Source of the DNA: Deltaproteobacteria bacterium
Lineage (GTDB): Bacteria > Desulfobacterota > BSN033 > UBA1163
Direction of reading: 5' to 3'
DNA: 36,764 bases
Assembly: GCA_018333535.1 (NCBI GenBank)
Contig: JAGXTA010000091.1
Location: forward strand, 1 to 36,764
Shown here: in pieces, positions 24,542 to 32,965 of the stretch
How the letters are laid out: every line of letters starts with the position of its first letter
Position numbering within the stretch: the stretch's first letter is position 1
Made by a program: the position numbers and the translations under genes
The notes under the pieces: generated by a model
What the model was told of the DNA's origin: nothing
The model's database searches: none
The model's input: only the letters and a program-made list of their open reading frames with translations

Positions 24542-25573
24542 TTATTTTTTTATATTTCTATCAGTGCTTCTGATTCTTTGCTTATTTCTATGTTTATTTT
24601 TGACTTGATATTCTTTCCCTCTTGGTCTATCGGCGATTACCAGTGGTTTAGTATCTATTAGTTCAGGGAATAAAGTGATTTGTTCCTGCAAATATCCTTT
24701 TATCCTTTTTTGGGCAAGGGTTACATATTCTTTTGAGATATCATAGCCGACATAATGACGACTTGCCTTCAGGGCGGCTATAGCGGTCTGGCCACTTCCC
24801 ATAAACGGATCCAACACTACATCACCTTCAAAGGTGTATAGCTTGATCACTCGAAGTGGTAATTCAACAGGGAAAGGCGCCGGATGACCGACCTTTCGGG
24901 CAGACTCGGCGGAAAACGTCCAGACACTTTTAGTGAATTCCAAAAATTCTTCTTTAGAAATAGTGCTTTTTTTGCCATTGGTGTTTTCTCTGGAAAATAG
25001 CCCTTTAGAAAAAACCAGAATATATTCGTGAATGTCTCTAAGAATCGGGTTTTTGGCAGACAACCAACTCCCCCACGCCGTGGAAGGGCTGCCGCTTGAT
25101 GCCTTATTCCAGATAACCTCACCCCTCATCAAAAAACCCAAATCAAGCATATCTTCTACGATATAAGCATGTAATGGAATATAGGGCCTGCGGCCTAAAT
25201 TAGCAATATTTATACAGACACGACCGCCGGGCACCATAACCCTCTTGACCTCGCTCCAGACCAGTTTAAGAAACGCCCTGTATTCATTGAGCGAAAGATT
25301 TTCGTCATATTGCTTACCAACATTATAAGGTGGCGATGTCACCATTAGATGAACACTATTATCAGGTAATTCAATCATCTGTTCACTGGATGAAGTAAAG
25401 ATTTTATCCAAGAATTCAAGCGGAATAGGGTTTTCTTCGTATTTTATCATTTCTTCTTTCGGCAGTCCCTCATATAATCTGCTTTTGTAAAAAGAGGACG
25501 AATCATGATTTATCCTGCCGGGCGACCCGAAGGCGCTCGTTTTAGTGCCTATCTTCTTTTGATATGAAGCCAT
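24542..25573 (-). CDS. DNA methyltransferase (TSPPY type) of a type II restriction-modification system
   Basis: The 343-aa protein has methyltransferase motif IV TSPPYNVG (79-86) and, further along, the SAM-binding motif DPFMGSGQTAIAA, an order (IV before I) that marks the beta class of N4-cytosine / N6-adenine enzymes. I start at MASYQKK: the ATG lies one base after the nuclease stop behind GGAGGAAG, whereas an in-frame start 24 bases further up lies inside the nuclease gene. The C-terminus is a lysine/arginine-rich tail. It protects host DNA from the ThaI-like nuclease encoded directly upstream. If the pair recognises CGCG, as ThaI does, N4-methylcytosine is the expected product. Confidence 0.9.
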   Translation of the reverse strand: MASYQKKIGTKTSAFGSPGRINHDSSSFYKSRLYEGLPKEEMIKYEENPIPLEFLDKIFTSSSEQMIELPDNSVHLMVTSPPYNVGKQYDENLSLNEYRAFLKLVWSEVKRVMVPGGRVCINIANLGRRPYIPLHAYIVEDMLDLGFLMRGEVIWNKASSGSPSTAWGSWLSAKNPILRDIHEYILVFSKGLFSRENTNGKKSTISKEEFLEFTKSVWTFSAESARKVGHPAPFPVELPLRVIKLYTFEGDVVLDPFMGSGQTAIAALKASRHYVGYDISKEYVTLAQKRIKGYLQEQITLFPELIDTKPLVIADRPRGKEYQVKNKHRNKQRIRSTDRNIKK

Positions 25574-25574
25574 T

Positions 25575-26207
25575 TTAGTCTTCCTCCCAGAAGTCAACCC
25601 ATTTCTTGTATGGATTAAAATCTATTTTGGTCTTTTGCCATTCTATAATAATACGTTGGCATTGTTTATCTTCAACAAGATTTGATAGCGATTCTTTGGT
25701 AATTTCAGCACCACGAGGATTCGTTCCGGCCTTTGGTAATTTAATATAGTTTTCTCTGCCCATCTTGTGAAACAGTTTTTCCTGTAGCCCTACAGGAATA
25801 TAAAAGAATCCACCAGTATCGCCCCAGTTAATCTGGACAAGTAAAATATCGCAAGAAGGATAATAATTCTTCCTGAATTCTATTGCTTTTTGTGCATCAA
25901 CCGTCCATATCAGTTTCACGCCGCCCAAACTTTTACCTGTAATAGTCTTAACGGATACTGGTTCACCAAACAGTTTCGCATCAACTTCAGATTCGGTAAT
26001 TGGTATTTCAGTTTCAACATTAACCTCTCCGAACTTATAGATAAGCAGAGCCACTATTATCCTTTCACGAACCGAGCCGACTTCCATTCCTGTTTTGCCA
26101 GCCCGAGAACTTTCTAATTCAGCAAGTTGGAATAAATAGGGCAACCGTTTCTTAATTTTTTCTACAAGGTTTTTATCGGTGAATATCTCTGTTAGTTTAC
26201 CGACCAT
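25575..26207 (-). CDS. ThaI-like type II restriction endonuclease
   Basis: The 210-aa protein matches my memory of the ThaI endonuclease family (PF15514): LPYLFQLAELESSRAGKTGM, SVRERIIVALLIYKFGE, then EIPITESEVDAKLFGEPVSV with a PD-(D/E)xK-like E..D..VSVKTITG arrangement, KLIWTVDAQKA, DILLVQINWGDTGGFFYIPV and a terminal NPYKKWVDFWEED. ThaI cuts CGCG; conservation of specificity is inferred. It is the first gene of a two-gene operon with the methyltransferase (1-base gap). The region is visibly more AT-rich than the genes on either side, consistent with horizontal transfer. Confidence 0.8.
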   Translation of the reverse strand: MVGKLTEIFTDKNLVEKIKKRLPYLFQLAELESSRAGKTGMEVGSVRERIIVALLIYKFGEVNVETEIPITESEVDAKLFGEPVSVKTITGKSLGGVKLIWTVDAQKAIEFRKNYYPSCDILLVQINWGDTGGFFYIPVGLQEKLFHKMGRENYIKLPKAGTNPRGAEITKESLSNLVEDKQCQRIIIEWQKTKIDFNPYKKWVDFWEED

Positions 26208-26539
26208 CTCTTACCTCGTTTTTCTATTTATATATCAGCTATTTTTAAAATTTTATCTATTTTATTCATCATAACAATTATTGAACTGCAGAATGTAATT
26301 TCCTAAAATCCTATACTTGCTAATTGATTTTGTCAAACATATTTTCGGAGGTTTATAACATCTTTACAGGGCATTGAAGTGCCGTTTATTTAAGTTATTT
26401 TGAATAGTTGGTGTTTTGAAGGTGGTTATGGACAATCTTCGGGTCTTGGATAAAAATATTTGAGAAATAATGGTATAATGCATTTAACGAAGCCTTCAAT
26501 TTCAATATTGAGAAAGAATAATGAGCAGAGCAAGGGGAT
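26208..26539. other. AT-rich intergenic region
   Basis: The divergent gap between the nuclease gene (minus) and the radical SAM gene (plus). I see no gene. It contains an extended -10 element (separate entry) and must also hold the promoter of the restriction-modification operon, which I could not place. Confidence 0.6.
26471..26479 (+). promoter_or_regulatory. Extended -10 promoter for the radical SAM genes
   Basis: TGGTATAAT is a perfect TGnTATAAT extended -10 hexamer, 60 bases before the first radical SAM start and in the right direction. A clear -35 box at normal spacing is not visible, which is typical for extended -10 promoters. Confidence 0.5.
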
Positions 26540-27655
26540 ATGTTTGATCGGAGGAGCTTTTTCAAAAAAATGCTTCAACTTGTTGCTGCAACCGGAGGTT
26601 TATCCCACCTGAATGAGGCGGCCGGGAAATCATCCACACCCACACCGCATCGTGAAGCTATGTTCTATACCAAATTGGATGGTCAAACCGTTCAGTGCCA
26701 GCTCTGCCCGAGGCAGTGTGTGATCGGAGATGGGAAAAGAGGGTTCTGCAGGAATCGTGAAAATCTGAAGGGGAAATTATATACCATCGTCTATGGAAAA
26801 CCGGCTGTCGTGGATATTGGACCGATTGAAAAAGCGCCCCTCTATCATTTCTTTCCAGGCCATTTCAGACTCTGCCTCACCTGTGCAAGCTGTAATTTAA
26901 GATGTAAATATTGTCAAAACTGGCACCTCTCCCAGAAGAGTGTAGAGGAATTATCACACTCTTACTATTCACCTTATGAAATCATACAGGAAGCAAAAAA
27001 GCATCGACTTAACTCTATCTCCTTTACCTATACCGAACCCACCGTCTATTATGAATACCTATACGACATCTCTGCCATTGCCAGGCACAGCGGAATAAAA
27101 ACTTCTATTGTGTCGAACGGGTATATTAATCGTGAACCCCTTCTTCAACTCCTGAAGGTCCTCGATGCGATCAAGATTGATCTCAAAGGGTTCGGCGAGA
27201 AATTCTACGAAGAGGTCTGCTCGGCAACCCTGAAGCCCGTTCTCGAATCCCTCATCACCGTCAAAAAAGAGAAGGTATGGTTGGAAATTGTCAATCTCGT
27301 GGTCCCCACCTTAAACGATGATCCGAAGATGATCGAAGAGATGTGCCGATGGATCAGGGAGAATCTGGGGACGGATACTCCCATTCACTTCACCCGGTTT
27401 CGTTCAGATTATAAATTGACCCATCTCCCCCCTACCCCTATTTCAACCTTGGAAACTGCCTATGAGATTGCAAAGAGGAATGGTTTGCGATATGTTTATA
27501 TTGGCAATGTTCCAGGCCATATTCGCAATTCAACCTACTGTCCATCCTGCAATAGAAGGATTATCCATCGATCACACTTCGACATCGTTGAAATGAGCAT
27601 AGTGAATGGTAGATGTAAGTTCTGTAATTTATCGTTGGCAGGGAGATGGGTATAA
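26540..27655 (+). CDS. Radical SAM protein, AmmeMemoRadiSam type, with twin-arginine N-terminus
   Basis: The 371-aa protein is a radical SAM enzyme of the PflA-like AmmeMemoRadiSam group. The SAM-cluster motif CNLRCKYC is C118, C122 and C125. An extra N-terminal cysteine group (C53, C56, C60, C70) and a C-terminal pair of CxxC motifs (YCPSC, CKFC) could hold auxiliary clusters or zinc. Residues 4-9 (RRSFFK) followed by a mildly hydrophobic stretch resemble a twin-arginine signal, odd for an enzyme needing cytoplasmic electrons. It overlaps the next, homologous gene by 10 bases. AMMECR1 and Memo partner genes are not in the window. The reaction is unknown. Confidence 0.85.
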   Translation: MFDRRSFFKKMLQLVAATGGLSHLNEAAGKSSTPTPHREAMFYTKLDGQTVQCQLCPRQCVIGDGKRGFCRNRENLKGKLYTIVYGKPAVVDIGPIEKAPLYHFFPGHFRLCLTCASCNLRCKYCQNWHLSQKSVEELSHSYYSPYEIIQEAKKHRLNSISFTYTEPTVYYEYLYDISAIARHSGIKTSIVSNGYINREPLLQLLKVLDAIKIDLKGFGEKFYEEVCSATLKPVLESLITVKKEKVWLEIVNLVVPTLNDDPKMIEEMCRWIRENLGTDTPIHFTRFRSDYKLTHLPPTPISTLETAYEIAKRNGLRYVYIGNVPGHIRNSTYCPSCNRRIIHRSHFDIVEMSIVNGRCKFCNLSLAGRWV

Positions 27656-28773
27656 CATTGAACCGCAGGTCCTTTTTAAAAAGGTCGTTCCTCTGTTGCT
27701 TATCCATGGGAGCCATATCTGAACTCTTCTCTTTATCTCCTCAGGCAGGAGAAGCGGGGAATAGAAAGGCCATGTTTTTCAAAAAAACGGAGGGCAACCT
27801 CCTCCAATGTGAACTCTGCTTCAGGCGATGTCTGATTCCCGAGGGGCAAAGGGGCTTCTGCAGGGTGAGGGAAAACCGGAAAGGAGAGCTTCAAAACCTG
27901 GTCTACGGAAGGCCGGTCGGCCTTCAGATCGACCCCATTGAACTTGAGCCGATGTATCATATGGTCCCGGGGCACAAGAACCTCTGCATCTATACGGCGT
28001 CATGTAACTTTCGATGCAAGCACTGCCAAAACTGGTCCATTTCTCAATCTGCTCCTGAACAGATTAGAGCCCTTAAATTTACACCGAAAGAGATCGTTGA
28101 AGAAACTTTGAAACAGGGATGCCAATCCATCTCCCACAGCATCAATGAACCAACGGTCTTTTTTGAGATGATGTATGAGGTAGCCCGGATGGCCAAGGAG
28201 AAGGGACTCTTAACCCTCTGCCATACGAATGGGGGAATTGCCCGGGCTCCTATGATCGAACTTCTGAAATTCCTCGACGGGGTGACGGTTGATCTGAAAT
28301 CCTTCAGTCCCAAATTTTATCAGGATATATCCGAAGCAAAACTCGAACCTGTTTTGGAGACTTTGAAAACAATTAGAGAATCCGGTAAACATCTCGAAAT
28401 CGTCAACCTCATCATTCCCACCCTCAATGACAAGATGGACGATATCCGAAAAATGTGCCGCTGGATCGTCCAACATCTCGGGAAAGAGACCCCGATCCAT
28501 TTCACACGTTTCTCACCCCAATATAAAATGACCCACCTCCCTTATACGCCCATTAAAACCCTTGAAGAGGCCATGGAGATGGCAAAATCCGAAGGGATGA
28601 AGTATGTCTATGTCGGAAATGTGGTGGGCCACCCTGCCAATAGCACTTATTGCCCGAAATGTGGCAAGAAGGTGATCGAGCGGACCCACTTTATTCTTCT
28701 TAAGAATCAGGTTAAGAATGGACTCTGCCCCTTCTGCAAAGAGAAGATTCCGGGGGTATGGAGCGTGGCTTAA
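27646..28773 (+). CDS. Second radical SAM protein, paralogue of the preceding gene
   Basis: The 375-aa protein is similar to its upstream neighbour over the whole length: same N-terminal cysteine group (CELCFRRC..GFC), radical SAM motif CNFRCKHC (C120, C124, C127), INEPTVFFE, VDLKSFSPKFY, the HFTRF-x-PQYKMTHLP region and terminal CPKC/CPFC pairs. It also carries a twin-arginine motif (NRRSFLKRSFL) in its first 17 residues. The start overlaps the end of the first gene, so the pair is coupled. A tandem duplication that has diverged is the simplest explanation; the two may form a heterodimer or act in sequence. Confidence 0.85.
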   Translation: MGITLNRRSFLKRSFLCCLSMGAISELFSLSPQAGEAGNRKAMFFKKTEGNLLQCELCFRRCLIPEGQRGFCRVRENRKGELQNLVYGRPVGLQIDPIELEPMYHMVPGHKNLCIYTASCNFRCKHCQNWSISQSAPEQIRALKFTPKEIVEETLKQGCQSISHSINEPTVFFEMMYEVARMAKEKGLLTLCHTNGGIARAPMIELLKFLDGVTVDLKSFSPKFYQDISEAKLEPVLETLKTIRESGKHLEIVNLIIPTLNDKMDDIRKMCRWIVQHLGKETPIHFTRFSPQYKMTHLPYTPIKTLEEAMEMAKSEGMKYVYVGNVVGHPANSTYCPKCGKKVIERTHFILLKNQVKNGLCPFCKEKIPGVWSVA

Positions 28774-28830
28774 TTCCAATTGAGCAAAATGCCGGCGGGA
28801 CAAGAATGTCCCGCCTATCTGTGGGTAAGG

Positions 28831-28948
28831 TTACGGTCACGGTAACGAAGCCCGTTTCGTAATTCGGTAACGGTTACGTAAAAAAGAATTAAATTACGAT
28901 AAACGTAGCCTTTTATTAACGATACGGGCCTCGTTACCCTTACCGTTA
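28831..28948. repeat. Long imperfect palindrome (118 bp)
   Basis: The 25 bases at 28831-28855 pair with 28924-28948 with four mismatches (core GGTAACGA-GCCCGT). The interior contains further GGTAACGGTTACG copies. It lies between the second radical SAM gene and the second aminotransferase gene. There is no T-run after the stem, so a mobile palindromic element is more likely than a terminator. Confidence 0.5.
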
Positions 28949-28979
28949 GACTATTATTTTTTACATAAGGAGAGACCGT

Positions 28980-30314
28980 ATGACACCCAGCCAAAACCTT
29001 AAGGAACAATCATCCCACCTCATCCTGGCGAGGACCCACAGGGACCGGATCCGAGATGGCCTTACTGTGATGGTGAGAGGGGAAGGTACTTGGGTCTTTG
29101 ATCAGGATGGCAAGCGCTATCTTGACCTTGAAGCCGGGATGACCCGGCCTGTCCATGTGGGTTATGGACGGAAAGAGATCGCACAGGCCGCTTATGACCA
29201 ACTGGTTAAACTCTGCTACTTTACCCCGATGGAATTTGCCAATGAACCTGCTCTTAAACTGGCAGAGGTGCTCTCTGAAATCGGTCCGGGACAAATCAAT
29301 CAATTCTTCTTCGTCTCAAGCGGTTCGGAGGCAGTGGAGTCTGCGATCAAATTAGCCAAGCATTATCATTTTTTCAGGGGAGATAAAAAACGATACAAAA
29401 TCATCTCCAGACGGGGAGCTTATCACGGGGTTACAGGCGGGGCGCTAAATGTCCTGGGCACTGCGCTTCCCATGCGCCAGATCATGGAGCCGCTGGCTCC
29501 GGGAACCGTCTTTGTGGAGTCACCCTACTGTTACCGTTGCCCTCTTCATCTTTCCTATCCCGGTTGCGAGATGGCCTGCGCAGGGGATATTGAACGTATT
29601 ATCCTGTTTGAAGACCCTGAACAGATTTCCGCCTTCATCGGCGAGCCCATCCAGCAGGGATTCGGCGCCTACGCCCCTCCGAAAGAGTACTGGAAGATCG
29701 TCCGGGAGATCTGCGACCGGTATGGAATTCTCCTCATCATCGATGAGGTCATCTGTGGGTTCGGACGGACTGGAAAATGGTTCGGGATCGATCACTTCGA
29801 TATTCAACCTGACATGATCACCATGGCAAAGGGGATCTCGAGCGGATATGTCCCTCTTGGAGGAGTGGGATGCACGGACCGGGTGATGGAACCCATCGAG
29901 GTTTTTCACCATCTTCATACCTATTCGAATCATCCGGTGGCTTGTGCGGTTGCCTTGAAGAACCTCGAAATCATGAAGAAGGAAAATCTGATTGACCAAT
30001 CCCGTGAGATGGGAAGTTATTTTTTAGACGGATTAAAAACCCTTGAATCCCATTCCATTGTCGGAGAGGCAAGAGCCACCGGACTATGGGCAGGCATCGA
30101 TTTTACCCTCGATAAAAAGAAGAAGTCGCCCTTTCCTCCCCAGCGGGTTGTTCGAGTGACCGATCGGGCTAAAAAGAAAGGATTGATCATCAAGACGATG
30201 GGACAGGCCCTCGAATTTGCCCCGCCCCTCATCATCCGGAGAGAGGAGATCGATGAAGCGATACGGATATTGAATGAGTGTATCATTGAAGAGGAAAAAG
30301 AATTGAGATTGTAG
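28980..30314 (+). CDS. Class III PLP-dependent aminotransferase
   Basis: The 444-aa protein has the class III landmarks: SSGSEAVESAIKLA (phosphate site), GAYHGVTGG, IIDEVICGFGRTG with D255, and the PLP lysine in TMAKGISSGYVPLGG (K284). Like the GabT-like enzyme of this window it carries the insertion YCYRCPLHLSYPGCEMAC (C184, C187, C196, C200). It likely belongs to the omega-amino-acid / adenosylmethionine-type transaminase branch; donor unknown. The ribosome site is AAGGAGAG. It stands alone behind the 28831 palindrome, following the radical SAM pair, and is followed by repeats. Confidence 0.88.
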   Translation: MTPSQNLKEQSSHLILARTHRDRIRDGLTVMVRGEGTWVFDQDGKRYLDLEAGMTRPVHVGYGRKEIAQAAYDQLVKLCYFTPMEFANEPALKLAEVLSEIGPGQINQFFFVSSGSEAVESAIKLAKHYHFFRGDKKRYKIISRRGAYHGVTGGALNVLGTALPMRQIMEPLAPGTVFVESPYCYRCPLHLSYPGCEMACAGDIERIILFEDPEQISAFIGEPIQQGFGAYAPPKEYWKIVREICDRYGILLIIDEVICGFGRTGKWFGIDHFDIQPDMITMAKGISSGYVPLGGVGCTDRVMEPIEVFHHLHTYSNHPVACAVALKNLEIMKKENLIDQSREMGSYFLDGLKTLESHSIVGEARATGLWAGIDFTLDKKKKSPFPPQRVVRVTDRAKKKGLIIKTMGQALEFAPPLIIRREEIDEAIRILNECIIEEEKELRL

Positions 30315-30466
30315 CATGGTTTCTCTTATGTTTGCTTGAGATTTATTCAGGTTCTCAAAATAGAATTGAAATTTTTTATAAAATCTCCCCTCCCCCCTCT
30401 TTGCCCTCCGGGCCAGAGGCCCTATGGGCCGGCGGCCAAAGAGGGGTAATTCCTCCCTTTGCCAAA

Positions 30467-30616
30467 GAGGCTGTGTCGGAACCCCATTTTAATGGTAGCC
30501 GCAGGCTTTAGCCTGCGTACAACTCATTTATTTTATTGAAACTGCCCGCAACCTATCCGCCTTAGCGGATCCGCCTCAGGCGGAAAGGGTGCGACTACCA
30601 ATTACGACACAGTCTC
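30467..30616. repeat. Nested palindromic element of about 150 bp
   Basis: GAGGCTGTGTCG at 30467-30478 and CGACACAGTCTC at 30605-30616 form outer arms with one mismatch. Inside is a second pair, TGGTAGCCGCA (30493) against TGCGACTACCA (ending 30600), and two further small hairpins, GCAGGCTTTAGCCTGC and TCCGCCTCAGGCGGA. The nested arrangement suggests one small element inserted in another. No coding content. Confidence 0.5.
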
Positions 30617-30709
30617 AAAGGGAGGAGAAGTATTTCTAATCTGTGTAATCGGTCCCTAATCAATGGAATCAGAGATTTCCAAGCTTTTTGGGAAATCTCG
30701 AAAAATCTC

Positions 30710-30738
30710 TTGACAAGACAACCGCCTTTCAGTAATAT
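30710..30738 (+). promoter_or_regulatory. Sigma-70 promoter of the iclR-paaK operon
   Basis: A perfect -35 box TTGACA (30710-30715), a 17-base spacer, then TAATAT (30733-30738, four of six to TATAAT). The distance to the IclR start is about 48 bases. An IclR-type regulator commonly acts on its own promoter, and the AAAT/ATTT-rich dyad around 30676-30700 (GAGATTTCC..GGAAATCTC) immediately upstream is a candidate operator. Confidence 0.55.
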
Positions 30739-30785
30739 TCAGGCAGTTTTAAAAACGCTGTTCTGCATATAGAATACTCGTTTAG

Positions 30786-31655
30786 GTGATCGCTCTTGTG
30801 AAAACCCTTCCTCAAGAGAAAAAGAAATCGAGCAAGAAGCCGTCTTCCTATCACCCCATCGTCCCAGCAGTGGAACAAGCCTCCCGAATCCTTCTCTGTT
30901 TAGGTAAAAATTCCAATTTCAAGATGGGACTGACCGAGATATCAAAAGAGGTCGGGATTCATAAAAGCAAAGGCTTCTCCATTCTCAACACCCTCACCCG
31001 GTTTGGGTTTGTTGAAAAAGATCATCATGCCAAAACGTATTCCCTGGGAGTGGGGCTTCTCTCTCTTGCGCGTCATGTTCTGGATAATCTTCATTACCCA
31101 GAGGTGGTATCCCCTTTTCTTCAGGAGATTGCAAACGAGACCAGCGGCACGGCCCTTTTCGGGCTGATCCAAGGGGAGCATGTCATCGTATTAGGCAAAC
31201 ACGAAGGAAATCAAAATATCGGGTTTACGGTGCGACTTGGGCATCGGTTCCATATCACGTTGGGCGCCCATGGGAAGGCCATTGTCGCCTTTCTGCCAAA
31301 AGCCGAAAGAGAAGAAATATTGTCAAAGAAGAAAGTCTATTTCTTCCGGGACCCATCCCGTATGAATATGGAACTCCTGAGGGAAGAATTACGCGAATGC
31401 AGGGAGTTAGGTTACGCACAGGATATCGGCGGAATAACTCCTGGAGCCAGTGTGGTGAGCGCTCCATTGTTTGGCAATCGTGACAAATTGATCGGATGCC
31501 TCATCCTCATCGGAACCTTTCCGGAGAATAAGATTGTAAAATTTGGACCCAAGGTGGCTGGCACCGCCCGCCAGATCTCACAAAAACTCGGAGCAGATGT
31601 TGAAACCATTTACCATAAACAAGGTAAAGACGAACGGAGAAAGGAAGGACAATGA
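30786..31655 (+). CDS. IclR family transcriptional regulator
   Basis: The 289-aa protein has an N-terminal winged helix-turn-helix (about 27-85: AVEQASRILLCL, GLTEISKEVGIHKSKGFSIL, LTRFGFVEKDHHAKTYSLG) and a C-terminal IclR ligand domain with SGTALFGLIQGEHVIVLGKHEG, AHGKAIVAFLP, LREELRECRELGYAQDIGGI and SVVSAPLFGNRDKLIGCLIL. A basic about 25-residue N-terminal extension precedes the HTH. The start is GTG 30786 or GTG 30798; neither has a strong ribosome site. It overlaps the CoA ligase gene by ATGA and probably controls it in response to an aromatic or organic acid. Confidence 0.92.
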   Translation: MIALVKTLPQEKKKSSKKPSSYHPIVPAVEQASRILLCLGKNSNFKMGLTEISKEVGIHKSKGFSILNTLTRFGFVEKDHHAKTYSLGVGLLSLARHVLDNLHYPEVVSPFLQEIANETSGTALFGLIQGEHVIVLGKHEGNQNIGFTVRLGHRFHITLGAHGKAIVAFLPKAEREEILSKKKVYFFRDPSRMNMELLREELRECRELGYAQDIGGITPGASVVSAPLFGNRDKLIGCLILIGTFPENKIVKFGPKVAGTARQISQKLGADVETIYHKQGKDERRKEGQ

Positions 31656-32965
31656 ACTTTTGGAATCCATACCTGGAGACGCTTCCCAGGGAGGCGTATG
31701 ATCAAATTGAGCTTTCCTATTTTCGGAGGATGTTCTCCTTTTCCAAGGAACATTCCGGCCTCTATCGGGATAAATTGAAAGGGATCGAAGAGAAGGATAT
31801 TCGATCACTCGATGATATCAAAAAGATTCCCTTCACTGAAAAAGAGGAGATGAGGAAATACCAGGAGGTAGAGCCTTTCCCTTACGGAGGGCTTCTGGGA
31901 GCACCTATTGAAAAGGTGACCTCCTTCAGGCAGACCAGCGGCACGACTGGAAAACCGATTTACGTCCCTGAGACCTATGAGAGCTGGCAATGGAGGGTTG
32001 AATCATGGTGTCATATCCTTTATATGGCCGGGTTTAGGCCCCGCCACCGCGTCTTTCTTCCATTCGGTTACAATGTCTATGTCGCCTTCTGGGAAGCTCA
32101 TTTTGCCTCGGAAAAGGTGGGCTGTGAGCTTGTCCCGGGAGGGGCGCTCGACACGAAAGGAAGGATTCACAAGATTCAAGAGATTCGGGCCAACGGGATG
32201 ATGAACACGCCGACTTATGGGCTTCACATCGCTGAAGAGGCCAAATCAATGGGCATTGATCCCGCTTCTCTCGGGATCGAGAGGATGCTCTGCGCAGGAG
32301 AACCGATGCCGCCGGCAACGAGAAAGCGATTGGAAAAGCTCTACCAATGTCATGTCTTTGACCACATCGGCGGGACAGAGCCCTGTGCCTGGGCTGGCAT
32401 GTGTGAGGCCAAAGACGGGATGCATATCATCGAGCCTTTCTTTTTGGTAGAGATTCTTGACCGCGAAACGCTCCAGAAAGAGGTTGATGAAGGTGAGATT
32501 GGAGTGGCAGTGGTCACCCCTCTCGGGAGAAGGTCATTTCCTCTTATCCGATTCAATACGAAAGATCTCGTCATCAAAGGGAAGAATGGCTGCTCCTGTG
32601 GAAGGACCTCAAAAATGATCAAAGAGGTAGTGGGAAGAACGGACGATCTCCGTAAGGTCCGGGGAGTGCTCTTCTCTCCAAAGACCGTTGAGGAGGTGCT
32701 GAGGAAGGAGTTTCAGGAGGTCGAAGAGTTTGAAATCATTGTGGAGAGAAGGGGTCTGATGGATGTCATCACGCTCAGGGCTGAGGCCAATCCAGGGCTC
32801 ACTGTAAGTTCCATTGAGCAGACAAAAGCTCGACTCCGGGAGAGCCTTAAGTTCGCGACGAATCTTTCGTTCAATGTCATCATGGAACCTCCGGGATCGC
32901 TTCCTCGATATACGCTCAAGGCAAAACGTTTTAAAGATTTACGGGAGGAAAAAAGAAATGAATGA
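31652..32965 (+). CDS. paaK: Phenylacetate-CoA ligase-like (PaaK family) enzyme
   Basis: The 437-aa protein is an AMP-forming CoA ligase of the PaaK type, activating an aryl- or alkyl-carboxylate with ATP and CoA. Visible motifs: the phosphate loop QTSGTTGKP (94-102), MLCAGEPMPPATRKRLE, DHIGGTEP, RTDDLRKVRGVLFSP and the C-terminal LPRYTLKAKRF with the catalytic lysine. The length is the usual 430-440 aa. It is coupled to the IclR regulator by ATGA overlap and overlaps a 55-aa gene by eight bases. Homologues often act on phenylacetate or indoleacetate made from aromatic amino acids through transamination and AOR, both of which have candidates in this window. Confidence 0.9.
   Translation: MNFWNPYLETLPREAYDQIELSYFRRMFSFSKEHSGLYRDKLKGIEEKDIRSLDDIKKIPFTEKEEMRKYQEVEPFPYGGLLGAPIEKVTSFRQTSGTTGKPIYVPETYESWQWRVESWCHILYMAGFRPRHRVFLPFGYNVYVAFWEAHFASEKVGCELVPGGALDTKGRIHKIQEIRANGMMNTPTYGLHIAEEAKSMGIDPASLGIERMLCAGEPMPPATRKRLEKLYQCHVFDHIGGTEPCAWAGMCEAKDGMHIIEPFFLVEILDRETLQKEVDEGEIGVAVVTPLGRRSFPLIRFNTKDLVIKGKNGCSCGRTSKMIKEVVGRTDDLRKVRGVLFSPKTVEEVLRKEFQEVEEFEIIVERRGLMDVITLRAEANPGLTVSSIEQTKARLRESLKFATNLSFNVIMEPPGSLPRYTLKAKRFKDLREEKRNE

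Larger units (their letters stand above)
30315..30785. other. Gene-free repeat mosaic upstream of iclR
   Basis: No gene is seen. From left to right it holds a CCCCTCTTTGCC / GGCCAAAGAGGGG inverted repeat (30394-30405 and 30434-30446), the composite palindromic element at 30467-30616 and a sigma-70 type promoter at 30710-30738. Confidence 0.6.
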
